Part shown: piece after piece, positions 23,256 to 30,275 of the stretch
How positions within the stretch are numbered: the stretch's first letter is position 1
Layout: every line of letters begins with the position of its first letter
Source: Candidatus Kaiserbacteria bacterium
Lineage (GTDB): Bacteria > Patescibacteriota > Minisyncoccia > Phycocordibacterales > UBA2100
Assembly (NCBI GenBank): GCA_016867375.1
Contig: VGJQ01000011.1
Coordinates: forward strand, 1 to 37,207
DNA length: 37,207 bases
Reading direction: 5' to 3'
The notes under the pieces: generated by a model
Seen by the model: the letters and a program-made list of their open reading frames with translations, nothing else
The model's database searches: none
What the model was told of the DNA's origin: nothing
Program-made: the position numbers and the translations under genes

Positions 23256-24458
23256 TTATTCCGCCAATACGCAGATGACGACGGTCTCGTTGTGGAATGC
23301 AGTCTTACACTGCTCGATATTGCGCACTTCTCCACCTAAAGGCGCCTGTTCGCCGTATGTATAAAAGCCGATAAGCGGCACATCGTTGCCGAGCACGCTC
23401 TGGATCGCCTTGATCTCTTCGGGAGAATGCTCGCCTAAGAGCTTGTTGCGGGCGATGCAATTGAAAATGATGATGGCTTTTGGCCTGCTACCTTCGAGCT
23501 GATTGAGCGCATTCTGAGCTGCCTCCTTGGCCACCGCGACCGCCTCTTCCCTGCTTCCGACCATCATCTGAATCTCGGATCCGACAGGAATCTCCGCCGC
23601 GCAGGTGATAGAACCATGTTCATCGACGGAAATCGGATCACGGATGAGCATCTCTTCGCTCCCCTCGATACGCATACCGAGCGGATACGTGATCGCGAGC
23701 TTTGCGAGTGTCTCGGTGCGCAGTACCTTGGACTCCTCTTGGCCGAAATATTTTTCATAGATCTCTATAGCTGGTTTGCCGTCGAGTTCATGAAGGACGG
23801 ATCCGGATGATTTCGTCACGGTACGCGGCAGACCCACGGGAAGCCATCCATGCTTGACCCCGATACCGAGCTTGAAATCGCCCGCGATTCCGAGACCGAC
23901 CACCGAGCCAGAATACGCCGTGCCATTGAGGTATTGGTACGTCTTTTCAAATTTGAAATCGTCGCCCGCAGCACCTCCGACCGCCGGAAAATGCTCGCCG
24001 AGGGACTCTTGGACGCCGCGCACGATATCGGCGCCGTTGCCCGCAAGGATATCGGGAAACATGATGAATGTCTTGAGTGGTTCGCCAGCCTTTGCCTTGA
24101 CCGCCTCGGCCACGGCCCTTCCTGCAGCATGAGGACCAGCGGCCACATCCTTGCCGATATCCGCGAAGAAACGCAGCGTGTCGGATTTGATGAGCATGAC
24201 TGCCACGGAATGCCTATTAAGCGGACCAGAGGTGACAATCTCGCCAGCAGTCGAGGCACCGACCATGATCACCGCATCTCCGCTCACCGAACGAATGCCG
24301 TCGAGCACCTTCTGTTGATCGTATGCGACTGAAGCAAACACGATCGCGGCATCAGCTTGCTTTCCCTCGATACTATTGAGCGCATCCTGGCACGCATTTA
24401 CGCCCACAGCATATGGATCAACCCCTTCGCTAAAACCCACGCTCGCTTGGATGGACAT
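23256..24458 (-). CDS. FIST-domain signal sensor
   Basis: The 400-residue protein has a FIST_N domain (about 25-220; ADAAIVFASVAYDQQKVLDG, MVGASTAGEIVTSGPLNRHSV, AVGGAAGDDFKFEKTYQYLNG) and a FIST_C domain (about 230-385; YPLGMRIEGSEEMLIRDPISVD, IIIFNCIARNKLLGEHSPEEI). FIST domains bind small ligands, probably amino acids or related compounds, and often partner histidine kinases. Gene order FIST, kinase, double receiver on one strand makes a complete signal path. An extended -10 box lies 15 nt upstream. Confidence 0.9.
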   Translation of the reverse strand: MSIQASVGFSEGVDPYAVGVNACQDALNSIEGKQADAAIVFASVAYDQQKVLDGIRSVSGDAVIMVGASTAGEIVTSGPLNRHSVAVMLIKSDTLRFFADIGKDVAAGPHAAGRAVAEAVKAKAGEPLKTFIMFPDILAGNGADIVRGVQESLGEHFPAVGGAAGDDFKFEKTYQYLNGTAYSGSVVGLGIAGDFKLGIGVKHGWLPVGLPRTVTKSSGSVLHELDGKPAIEIYEKYFGQEESKVLRTETLAKLAITYPLGMRIEGSEEMLIRDPISVDEHGSITCAAEIPVGSEIQMMVGSREEAVAVAKEAAQNALNQLEGSRPKAIIIFNCIARNKLLGEHSPEEIKAIQSVLGNDVPLIGFYTYGEQAPLGGEVRNIEQCKTAFHNETVVICVLAE

Positions 24459-24473
24459 ATCTTGATTGTTGAA

Positions 24474-24482
24474 AGTATAGCA
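24474..24482 (-). promoter_or_regulatory. Extended -10 promoter of the FIST-kinase-receiver operon
   Basis: TGCTATACT on the minus strand ends 15 nt before the ATG at 24458. The rest of 24483-24582 shows no gene, only GTAGTCCACGCATC, a possible diverged repeat piece. Confidence 0.5.
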
Positions 24483-24582
24483 GGTAGTCCACGCATCTCA
24501 ATGTGCATAACATCCAAAATCATATTGCAGCCAGGCGTATGGAAGCATAGACCACCTCAGCTGCGGAACAACCGAGTCCTTA

Positions 24583-24648
24583 CAAAATGAACGGGCCCAT
24601 ACGTGTAGTCCACACATAACGGGTACGTTATGTGTGGACGAGCCCTTA
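24583..24648 (-). repeat. MITE-like element, one end missing (66 bp)
   Basis: Contains ATGAACGGGCCCAT and the GTCCACACATAACG/CGTTATGTGTGGAC stem-loop and ends in the complement of TAAGGGCTCGTCCAC. The TTAGGTCCCG end is absent. TTA at 24646-24648 is the stop codon of the SET gene. Confidence 0.8.
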
Positions 24649-25071
24649 TCGATGAGTCTTCGCCATGCATTTACACCCGCCAGGCTTGATGAACTCGTCG
24701 TAGTATTCCGCGCCATAATCGAAACTAAGCTCTTCACCTTTCGCGATATTTTTGATCGCATAAATCATGAGGCGCTCACCGTCCATCTCGACCTCGCAAT
24801 TGGGATCGCAGCCATGATTGATGTAGCGCGCCACATTCGATCGCGGCGAACCATCAATCGTCCATGTGTCGTTGATATGAAAAAGGTAGCGGGTCGTCAG
24901 CGCATCAGCGACATCAGTAGGGATCTTTTTCCCCGTGTATTCGAGGATAAAATCACCTTTTTTGATCGGTACGGTGGCAAACAGTCCGTGCCCCGAGCCC
25001 GAAGCGGCCTTACGTACCACGAAACGCGGATCGGCCTGCGTCTTTTTTACGGATGCTTTCCTTGATGTCAT
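24646..25071 (-). CDS. SET-domain protein lysine methyltransferase
   Basis: SAM-dependent protein lysine methyltransferase fold, common in eukaryotes and scattered in bacteria. In 141 residues: GSGHGLFATVPIKKGDFILE (SET-N with the SAM-binding loop), ARYINHGCDPNCEVEM (the NHxCxPN motif, Asn85) and KGEELSFDYGAEY (catalytic Tyr119). The tail GGCKCMAK resembles a shortened post-SET cysteine cluster. A basic N-terminus (TSRKASVKK) may bind nucleic acid. The start at 25071 follows a TGGTATATT box by 9 nt; the longer frame would include the promoter. Target unknown. Confidence 0.9.
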   Translation of the reverse strand: MTSRKASVKKTQADPRFVVRKAASGSGHGLFATVPIKKGDFILEYTGKKIPTDVADALTTRYLFHINDTWTIDGSPRSNVARYINHGCDPNCEVEMDGERLMIYAIKNIAKGEELSFDYGAEYYDEFIKPGGCKCMAKTHR

Positions 25072-25080
25072 AAGGAGAGA

Positions 25081-25089
25081 AATATACCA
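25081..25089 (-). promoter_or_regulatory. Extended -10 promoter of the SET gene
   Basis: TGGTATATT on the minus strand ends 9 nt before the ATG at 25071. Confidence 0.5.
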
Positions 25090-25219
25090 GAAAATCTCGA
25101 AAATTCGAGCCAAGTGACGAATGTAGAAAGTCTGACTTTTGACAAAGCAGCTCGCAGCAGGCTGCGTGTCCACGCACGACTGATTTGTCGAGGCGGCGCT
25201 TCATGGCATACTTATACTT

Positions 25220-25417
25220 ATGTTTGTTATTGAGCGGCTCATGTTTATCCTCATCGGCATCCTGCTCATCGTCGCGGCATTACTCGGCATCGCGTTGTAC
25301 TATCACTTCTCGCGCTTTTCTCCTGAGAAATCCATATCCGTCATGACCGTGGGCATCTACAGTATCGGCGTATTCGCTATCGCGCTGTTTACCTTTGTAC
25401 TGATGGCACTGTATTGA
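25220..25417 (+). CDS. Two-pass membrane protein (65 aa) ahead of a histidine kinase
   Basis: Two hydrophobic helices (MFILIGILLIVAALLGIALY and VGIYSIGVFAIALFTFVLMA) joined by a short polar loop, FSRFSPEKSIS. CATACT lies 8 nt before the ATG. The stop codon is 5 nt before the ATG of the membrane histidine kinase, so the two are co-transcribed and this protein may modulate the kinase. No family recognised. Confidence 0.65.
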   Translation: MFVIERLMFILIGILLIVAALLGIALYYHFSRFSPEKSISVMTVGIYSIGVFAIALFTFVLMALY

Positions 25418-25422
25418 CCCTT

Positions 25423-26703
25423 ATGGATCCTTCCGAATCTTCACAGAACGCCGTTACACTGCACCTGCATTGGGTCGCTTTTGCCCGCGACATCAGCATA
25501 CTCATCATGGGCGTCGTCTTTCCGCCACTCATCGCATCGATCTTCATACACAACGTCGTATCGGGAGATGTCGCTGTCGCAATCGCTCGCATCACGCCGC
25601 TCTTTGGCGCATTTTGGGCGCTGCTTGTATGGATGGCAGCCGCACTCGTCTGGACCAAATATTATCTGAGTCTCTGGGTCGTGACCGATAGACACCTCGT
25701 CTACATCAATCAGGTGAATATTTTTAACCGTCAGGTCGCCACATGGGACATAGCGGCCGTCGAGAGCGTCGTCACGAGTGCCGAAGACCCCCTCTCGGCG
25801 ACACTTGATTATGGGACGGTTTGGATCAAGACGCCAGAAGCTGGCGAGAGCGAATACATCATCGCGACCCCGATCCCTCATCCCGAGACGATGGGCGAGG
25901 CGATACGTTCGCGTATTCCCGCACCCATACAAGCGCCCTCTGAAGAGGAAGCCTTGATACAACAGACCACAGACGCCATCTCGGGCCAATCCGCAGAGAC
26001 ACAGGCCGCCCTCGTCCGATCGATCAGCCACGAGATGAAAGGACACCTTACACGCAGCCAGATGACCTTTGCCGCCATCATCGCCGGAGACTTCGGCGAA
26101 GTCCCGGAGGGCCTCAAAGACATCGCCGGCCAGGCGCTTGCGGACAGCCGCGAAGGTGTCGAGACGGTCATGGACATCCTCAATTCCGCCAACATAAAAA
26201 AAGGCACCCTCATGATGGAAAAAGAGACATTTGATCTCCTCGAGACGATCCGCGAGAGCGTCAACTCATTCCGCCCTGAAGCCGCACAGCGAGGAGTCGA
26301 ACTCCGATTCCGCGACAAGATCGGCAGCTGCCTTATCGAGGGAGACCGCCCCAAGCTCTCGCATCACGTCTTCCGCAATCTGATCGACAATGCTATCCGC
26401 TATACACCATCGGGCACGATCGACGTCGATCTGACCTGGGATATCGCATATGCGACATTTTCCGTGATCGATAGCGGCGTAGGCATCACACCCGAAGACA
26501 TGGCCCACCTTTTCACCGAAGGCGGCAAGGGGTCGCACTCGACACAGGTCAATCCTCAGAGCACAGGCTACGGCCTCTATGTAGCAAAGCTCGTCGCAGA
26601 AGGTCATGGGGGTAAAATATGGGCCGAATCCGACGGACCAGGCACTGGTTCACGGTTTTTCGTCAAACTCCCCCTCCATCCATCTGCAAAGAGAGCATTG
26701 TGA
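25423..26703 (+). CDS. Membrane histidine kinase with a PH-like domain
   Basis: Two N-terminal membrane helices (about 20-85) are followed by a bacterial PH-like segment (WVVTDRHLVYINQVNIFNRQ, then WDIAAVESV), a linker, a dimerisation helix with RSISHEMKGHLTRSQ, and an ATPase domain with NLIDNAIRYTPSG, DSGVGITPEDMAHLF and TGYGLYVAKLVAEGHGG. The phospho-acceptor His is present, but the usual ELRTPL after it has become EMKGHL. A TTG at 25414 could extend the start by three codons. There is no receiver gene beside it. The pairing of a PH-like domain with a kinase is unusual. Confidence 0.88.
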   Translation: MDPSESSQNAVTLHLHWVAFARDISILIMGVVFPPLIASIFIHNVVSGDVAVAIARITPLFGAFWALLVWMAAALVWTKYYLSLWVVTDRHLVYINQVNIFNRQVATWDIAAVESVVTSAEDPLSATLDYGTVWIKTPEAGESEYIIATPIPHPETMGEAIRSRIPAPIQAPSEEEALIQQTTDAISGQSAETQAALVRSISHEMKGHLTRSQMTFAAIIAGDFGEVPEGLKDIAGQALADSREGVETVMDILNSANIKKGTLMMEKETFDLLETIRESVNSFRPEAAQRGVELRFRDKIGSCLIEGDRPKLSHHVFRNLIDNAIRYTPSGTIDVDLTWDIAYATFSVIDSGVGITPEDMAHLFTEGGKGSHSTQVNPQSTGYGLYVAKLVAEGHGGKIWAESDGPGTGSRFFVKLPLHPSAKRAL

Positions 26704-26709
26704 TATAAT
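26702..26709 (+). promoter_or_regulatory. -10 promoter of hisS
   Basis: TGATATAAT, with TATAAT at 26704-26709, ends 9 nt before the ATG. It overlaps the stop codon of the kinase gene and predicts a leaderless hisS message. Confidence 0.55.
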
Positions 26710-26718
26710 CCCATCACT

Positions 26719-27984
26719 ATGGCAGACAAGCGCACGGTGGTTTCGACAGAACATTATAAAGGGGTGCGGGATTTCTATCCTGAAGACCAGTTCATCCAGC
26801 GCTACATCTTTGAGCATATGGAGCGCGTCTGCGAATCTTTCGGCTACGAAGAATACAACGCCTCCATCCTCGAACATGCCGAACTCTACCGATCGAAAAC
26901 CTCAGAAGAGATTGTGAATGAGCAGACCTACACCTTTACCGATCGCGGCGATCGCGAGGTGACCCTGCGCCCAGAGATGACACCGACGTTTGCCCGCATG
27001 ATCGCCGCGCGATCGCGCGACATCCCGCTTCCGGCCCGCTGGTACACCATCGCCAACGTCTTCCGCTACGAGCGCCCCCAGCGCGGCCGCTTGCGCGAAC
27101 ACTGGCAGCTCAATGCCGACATGATCGGCGTCTCCGGCGTGCATGCAGACGCCGAAATCATCGCTATGGCCCATACGATTATGCAGAGCCTCGGAGCGAC
27201 AGAGCGTGATTTTGAGATACGCGTCTCCGACCGCCGCATACTCGATGCCATGTACGACAGCCTGGGTATCCCAGCCGCTTCCCGCGCCGAGACCACACGG
27301 CTCTTGGACCGCCGCGAGAAAATGCGTGATTTCGAGACGGTGCTCGCCGATACACTCAAGAGCTCCGAGCAAGCGACTGCACTGATCGACCTCCTCGATC
27401 GCACGACGTCGACCTCGTACCTCGAAGAGCTTCGCGTGGCCCTCGAACACATGAACATCACTAACATGGTCGTCGATACCAAGATCACGCGCGGTTTTGA
27501 CTATTACACCGGCATGGTCTTTGAGGTCTTTGACACCGACCCTTCCAATCGCCGCTCCATGTTTGGCGGCGGCCGCTATGACAACCTCCTTACCCTCTTC
27601 GGTCATGAGCCCGTACCCACCGTCGGATTCGCCATGGGCGATGTGACCGCGCGCGATTTTCTCGAGAGCCACAACCTCCTCCCGAGCTACGCACCCGCGA
27701 CGGAAGTCATGGTCGCCATCGTCGAAGCGAGCGCCACGAGCCATGCCATGCGCCTCGCACAGGATCTGCGCCGCGAAGACGTGACCGTGGCAGTCAATTT
27801 CTCCGGAAAAAAAGTCGGTGATCAGATCCGCCAAGCCGACAAGATGCGCATACCGTTTATCATTGCCGTCGGGAGCACCGAGCGCGATACAGGCCGCTAC
27901 ACCGTCAAAAACCTCGCCACCGGCCACGAGATCACGCTGCCGGCAGAGCGCATCGCAGATCATCTCTTTAGCGCGCTCGGGTAG
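26719..27984 (+). CDS. hisS: Histidyl-tRNA synthetase
   Basis: Class II synthetase of 421 residues. Motif 1 is in the GVRDFYPEDQFIQRYIFEHM region, motif 2 in WYTIANVFRYERPQRGRLREH, the histidine-binding HisA loop is TRGFDYYTGMVFEVF and motif 3 is FGGGRYDNLLTLFG with GFAMGDVTAR. The C-terminal 90 residues are the anticodon-binding domain. The N-terminus is complete and normal in length. Confidence 0.97.
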   Translation: MADKRTVVSTEHYKGVRDFYPEDQFIQRYIFEHMERVCESFGYEEYNASILEHAELYRSKTSEEIVNEQTYTFTDRGDREVTLRPEMTPTFARMIAARSRDIPLPARWYTIANVFRYERPQRGRLREHWQLNADMIGVSGVHADAEIIAMAHTIMQSLGATERDFEIRVSDRRILDAMYDSLGIPAASRAETTRLLDRREKMRDFETVLADTLKSSEQATALIDLLDRTTSTSYLEELRVALEHMNITNMVVDTKITRGFDYYTGMVFEVFDTDPSNRRSMFGGGRYDNLLTLFGHEPVPTVGFAMGDVTARDFLESHNLLPSYAPATEVMVAIVEASATSHAMRLAQDLRREDVTVAVNFSGKKVGDQIRQADKMRIPFIIAVGSTERDTGRYTVKNLATGHEITLPAERIADHLFSALG

Positions 27985-27990
27985 AACCTC

Positions 27991-28092
27991 CGTCTTTGCG
28001 GGGAGCGGCATGGAGCGAAGCGGAGGGTCGCGACGAAGCAATCCAGAGTCCGTGCACTACCCCTGGATTGCTTCGCTTCGCTCGCAAAGACG
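27991..28092. repeat. Inverted repeat of the CGTCTTTGCGAGG...GAAGCAATCC type
   Basis: CGTCTTTGCGGGGAGCG (27991-28007) faces CGCTTCGCTCGCAAAGACG (28074-28092), and inside GAAGCAATCCAG (28035-28046) pairs with CTGGATTGCTTC (28063-28074). The same wording of repeat is common in several unrelated bacteria, so it is a known class of intergenic palindrome. It follows hisS and may end its transcript. Confidence 0.75.
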
Positions 28093-28122
28093 ACACACTT
28101 CGCTGAATACCTACTGTTTTTC

Positions 28123-28131
28123 TGATATACT
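28123..28131 (+). promoter_or_regulatory. Extended -10 promoter of the exonuclease gene
   Basis: TGATATACT ends 7 nt before the ATG at 28139. Confidence 0.5.
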
Positions 28132-28138
28132 CTTTCCG

Positions 28139-28723
28139 ATGCGTGTAGTCACCTTCGACATCGAAACGGCAAACTTCTTTACCGATGTCAATTCGAGCGA
28201 TCCGGCCGATCTGACCATCGCCATCGTCTGCATCCATGATTCTGAGACGGGTCTGTATTCGAGCTACCTCGTGCCCGAATTGCCACAGCTCTGGCCCATT
28301 CTTGAACGCACCGACATCCTCGTGGGATACAACAGCGATCATTTCGATATCCCGCTCCTCAATAAGTACTATCCCGGCGATCTCACCAAGCTCAAAAGCG
28401 TGGACATCATGAAAGAGGTCCATGGCGCACTCGGCCGTCGGCTCAAGCTCGATATGATCGCCGAAGGCACCTTAGGCCAAAAGAAGCTCGACGGCAAAGG
28501 CGGCCAATCCGTGATCTGGTGGCGCGAAGGCCGCGTAAACGACGTGCGCGAGTACTGCCTCAAAGACGTCGAACTCACGCGCAAGATTTTCGACCATGCG
28601 CTCAAAAATAAATCGCTCAAATACAAAGAGCTCGGCAAGACCCACGAAATCAAGCTCAATACCGCCTCGTGGCTCACGCAAGCCCCCCAAAAAGCCGCAA
28701 TGACGTTTACGCTTGGACTGTGA
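28139..28723 (+). CDS. DEDD 3'-5' exonuclease domain protein (RNase H fold)
   Basis: The 194-residue protein has VTFDIETANFF (Exo I, Asp and Glu), VGYNSDHFDIPLLNKYY (Exo II) and VREYCLKDVELTRKIF (Exo III), the four acidic residues of DEDDy exonucleases. It resembles the stand-alone predicted 3'-5' exonucleases related to the PolB proofreading domain and YprB. LKLDMIAEGTLGQKKLDGKG lies between Exo II and Exo III. It may act in DNA repair or RNA trimming. Confidence 0.88.
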   Translation: MRVVTFDIETANFFTDVNSSDPADLTIAIVCIHDSETGLYSSYLVPELPQLWPILERTDILVGYNSDHFDIPLLNKYYPGDLTKLKSVDIMKEVHGALGRRLKLDMIAEGTLGQKKLDGKGGQSVIWWREGRVNDVREYCLKDVELTRKIFDHALKNKSLKYKELGKTHEIKLNTASWLTQAPQKAAMTFTLGL

Positions 28724-28726
28724 CGA

Positions 28727-28774
28727 TAAGGGCTCGTCCACGCATAACGTACCCGTTATTTATGGACTACACTT
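28727..28774 (+). repeat. MITE-like element, partial (48 bp)
   Basis: TAAGGGCTCGTCCAC followed by the GCATAACG...CGTTATTTATGGAC stem-loop and CTACACTT. The TTAGGTCCCG half is missing. It starts 3 nt after the stop codon of the exonuclease gene. Confidence 0.75.
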
Positions 28775-28851
28775 CGCTCGATTACGACAAACCATCCGAT
28801 CTACATGTTCTTACGTGCCGCGCACTTCGAAGCCCCGTAGGGGCGAAGTAG

Positions 28852-28924
28852 TGCTTGGGGTCGGGATCGAACCGACGACCCTTCCCTCTTCAGGGGAATG
28901 CTCTACCAACTGAGCTACCCAAGC
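28852..28924 (-). tRNA. tRNA-Phe (GAA)
   Basis: 73-nt cloverleaf: acceptor GCTTGGG/CCCAAGC, D arm GCTC-AGTTGGTA-GAGC, anticodon stem TTCCC/GGGAA with loop CTGAAGA (anticodon GAA) and T arm GTCGG-TTCGATC-CCGAC. CCA is not encoded. Confidence 0.93.
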
Positions 28925-28967
28925 CCCGCACCAAAATCAGCGAATGCCGCTGTGGTGAGTATTTGAG

Positions 28968-28995
28968 AGTTTAGCACAAAATATATATCGTACAA
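28968..28995 (-). promoter_or_regulatory. Promoter of tRNA-Phe
   Basis: TTGTAC (28995-28990), 16-nt spacer, TAAACT (28973-28968) upstream of the tRNA. The rest of 28925-29290 holds no gene: it has the palindrome at 29070-29103 and a double MITE-like element. Confidence 0.5.
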
Positions 28996-29069
28996 TTAAA
29001 ATCTTGAGTATGTCAGGTACAAGGCTGCGTTCAAGGCTGCGTGAGGCAAGACTTCGTGCATATCTGTAG

Positions 29070-29103
29070 GCTGACAAAAATCCCAATTGGGAAAATTGTC
29101 AGC
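29070..29103. repeat. 34-bp palindrome GCTGACAA...TTGTCAGC
   Basis: GCTGACAA (29070-29077) and TTGTCAGC (29096-29103) share a centre with TCCCAATTGGGA (29081-29092). There is no T-run, so it is not a clear terminator. Confidence 0.7.
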
Positions 29104-29293
29104 TTAGGGTTCGTTCATACATATGGCTCACTTCTGCACAAATGACTTTTTAGTCATTTGTGCAAGTGTGCACTTAGCTATATGGCGCCCACACGCATTT
29201 AGGTCCCGTTCATAAATAGGTTCAACACCAAATGAACGGGCCCATAAGTGTAGTCCACAAATAACGGGTACGTTATTTGTGGACGAGCCCTTA
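29104..29293 (-). repeat. Two MITE-like elements in tandem (190 bp)
   Basis: One TTAGG-type end at 29104 (TTAGGGTTCGTTCAT) and a second at 29199 (TTAGGTCCCGTTCAT) share one TAAGGGCTCGTCCAC end at 29279-29293. The first has the GCACAAATGAC/GTCATTTGTGC stem-loop seen in the 145-bp copy. This looks like an insertion next to, or into, an older copy. The final TTA is the stop codon of the next gene. Confidence 0.8.
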
Positions 29294-29620
29294 TCGAGCC
29301 TCATCCGAGCTTGAAGCGCTCATACTCGGCAATGAGGGGAGGCTCTCGCGGACATCCTTGAGGAAACTCTGGAATCCGTCGAATTTCTCCTCTGCCTGCG
29401 CTGCCGTACCCTGCATTTTGTTGATCGCGGTAACCATCTGGTCGAGCGTACCACTGACATACGTAAGGTAAAACCAGATTGGCGCAGCGAAGAGCACCAT
29501 ATAAATGAGAAACTTCATAAAGCCCCAGAAAAAAGCGCTCCGGCGCATCCCATGGAGGATTTGATTGTTTTCCCGCGCCAGCCGTGCGATCTCTTCGAGT
29601 TTTTTTGCATTGGGGTCCAT
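29291..29620 (-). CDS. Membrane-anchored coiled-coil protein (109 aa)
   Basis: N-terminal helix (MDPNAKKLEEIARLARENNQ) with heptad-like spacing, one or two hydrophobic segments (AFFWGFMKFLIYMVLFAAPI and WFYLTYV), and a C-terminal helix with TLDQMVTAINKMQG and ending in a serine-rich tail. TGGTATAAT lies 8 nt before the ATG. The TAA stop codon belongs to a repeat element. Similar short proteins are common in Parcubacteria, with no known function. Confidence 0.75.
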   Translation of the reverse strand: MDPNAKKLEEIARLARENNQILHGMRRSAFFWGFMKFLIYMVLFAAPIWFYLTYVSGTLDQMVTAINKMQGTAAQAEEKFDGFQSFLKDVRESLPSLPSMSASSSDEAR

Positions 29621-29628
29621 GAAGAATA

Positions 29629-29637
29629 ATTATACCA
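29629..29637 (-). promoter_or_regulatory. Extended -10 promoter of the 109-aa protein gene
   Basis: TGGTATAAT, a full consensus extended -10, ends 8 nt before the ATG at 29620. Confidence 0.6.
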
Positions 29638-29690
29638 ATGCCCTCATAATATAAAAGGCCAGCCCACGCACTAATCTACACCCATTAAAA

Positions 29691-29728
29691 TATTCCCTAT
29701 TTGACGCTATAGCGTCAAATAGGGAATA
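29691..29728. repeat. CTATAG palindrome 6 (perfect)
   Basis: A 38-bp perfect palindrome, TATTCCCTATTTGAC plus GCTATAGC plus its complement, with no mismatch. Confidence 0.9.
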
Positions 29729-29777
29729 CGCTATGTTACATCGTTATCCTCATGTTTATCGCAACCCTTAGATTTTG

Positions 29778-29796
29778 GTGCCCTTGGCAGGAATCG
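29778..29796 (-). repeat. Duplicate of the 3' end of tRNA-Arg
   Basis: GTGCCCTTGGCAGGAATCG is identical to 29952-29970, the 3' end of the tRNA-Arg gene. The two copies are 174 bp apart and enclose GC-rich DNA with a GCCCTGCGC/GCGCAGGGC hairpin. No integrase or other gene lies between them. Confidence 0.75.
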
Positions 29797-29952
29797 GTCA
29801 GGCGTTCGCCCTGCGCCGTCGCGCAGGGCGCCGCACGACCCTGGCTCGCGGCCTCGCGTGCTCGCTCGACATCGCTGCGCCTTTCGATTCCTGCTCGCAC
29901 AGTACGAAGGTACTATGCTCTCGGGCACAAAACCTCGCTTCGCTCACTTTTG

Positions 29953-30024
29953 TGCCCTTGGCAGGAATCGAACCCACATCTTTCCCTTAGGACGGGACTG
30001 CTCTATCCATTGAGCTACAAGGGC
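29953..30024 (-). tRNA. tRNA-Arg (CCT)
   Basis: 72-nt cloverleaf: acceptor GCCCTTG/CAAGGGC, D arm GCTC-AATGGATA-GAGC, anticodon loop GTCCTAA (anticodon CCT) and T arm GTGGG-TTCGATT-CCTGC with two wobble pairs. CCA is not encoded. The top anticodon pair is G-A. ACTGTA at 30044-30049 gives a minus-strand TACAGT -10 (with TGA before it). Confidence 0.9.
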
Positions 30025-30135
30025 TACATTCGAACAGATACCAACTGTATCATGTCCGTAATGAGCATAAAACACTCGATTTCTTCGACTGCGACCAACT
30101 ATGCACTTTGAAGTGAGCGGATAGTTCTAGTCATA

Positions 30136-30166
30136 ATATAAAAAGGCCGAAATACTATCCGGCCTT
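30136..30166 (-). terminator. Terminator of the phosphagen kinase gene
   Basis: On the minus strand AAGGCCG and CGGCCTT pair around ATAGTATTT-type loop sequence, followed by TTTATATT. It follows the kinase gene and its repeat element. Confidence 0.7.
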
Positions 30167-30180
30167 CTTGTTTTCCCAAC

Positions 30181-30275
30181 TTAGGTCCCGTTCATACATA
30201 AGTTCAACGCAAAATGAACGGGCTCATAAGTGTAGTCCACACATAACGAGTACGTTATGTGTGGACGAGCCCTTA
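30181..30275 (-). repeat. MITE-like element, complete 95-bp form
   Basis: TTAGGTCCCGTTCAT to the complement of TAAGGGCTCGTCCAC, with hairpins ATGAACGGG and GTCCACACATAACG/CGTTATGTGTGGAC. Nearly identical to 34025-34119. TTA at 30273-30275 is the stop codon of the kinase gene. Confidence 0.9.

Noticed and set aside
26902-28041. 379-codon frame antisense to hisS
   Set aside because: It is the mirror of a GC-rich, strongly coding gene on the plus strand and has no recognisable domain. The hisS protein accounts for the region.
29797-29950. A second, degenerate tRNA gene next to tRNA-Arg
   Set aside because: Only the 3' end is duplicated. No D arm or anticodon arm can be formed from the sequence between the copies.
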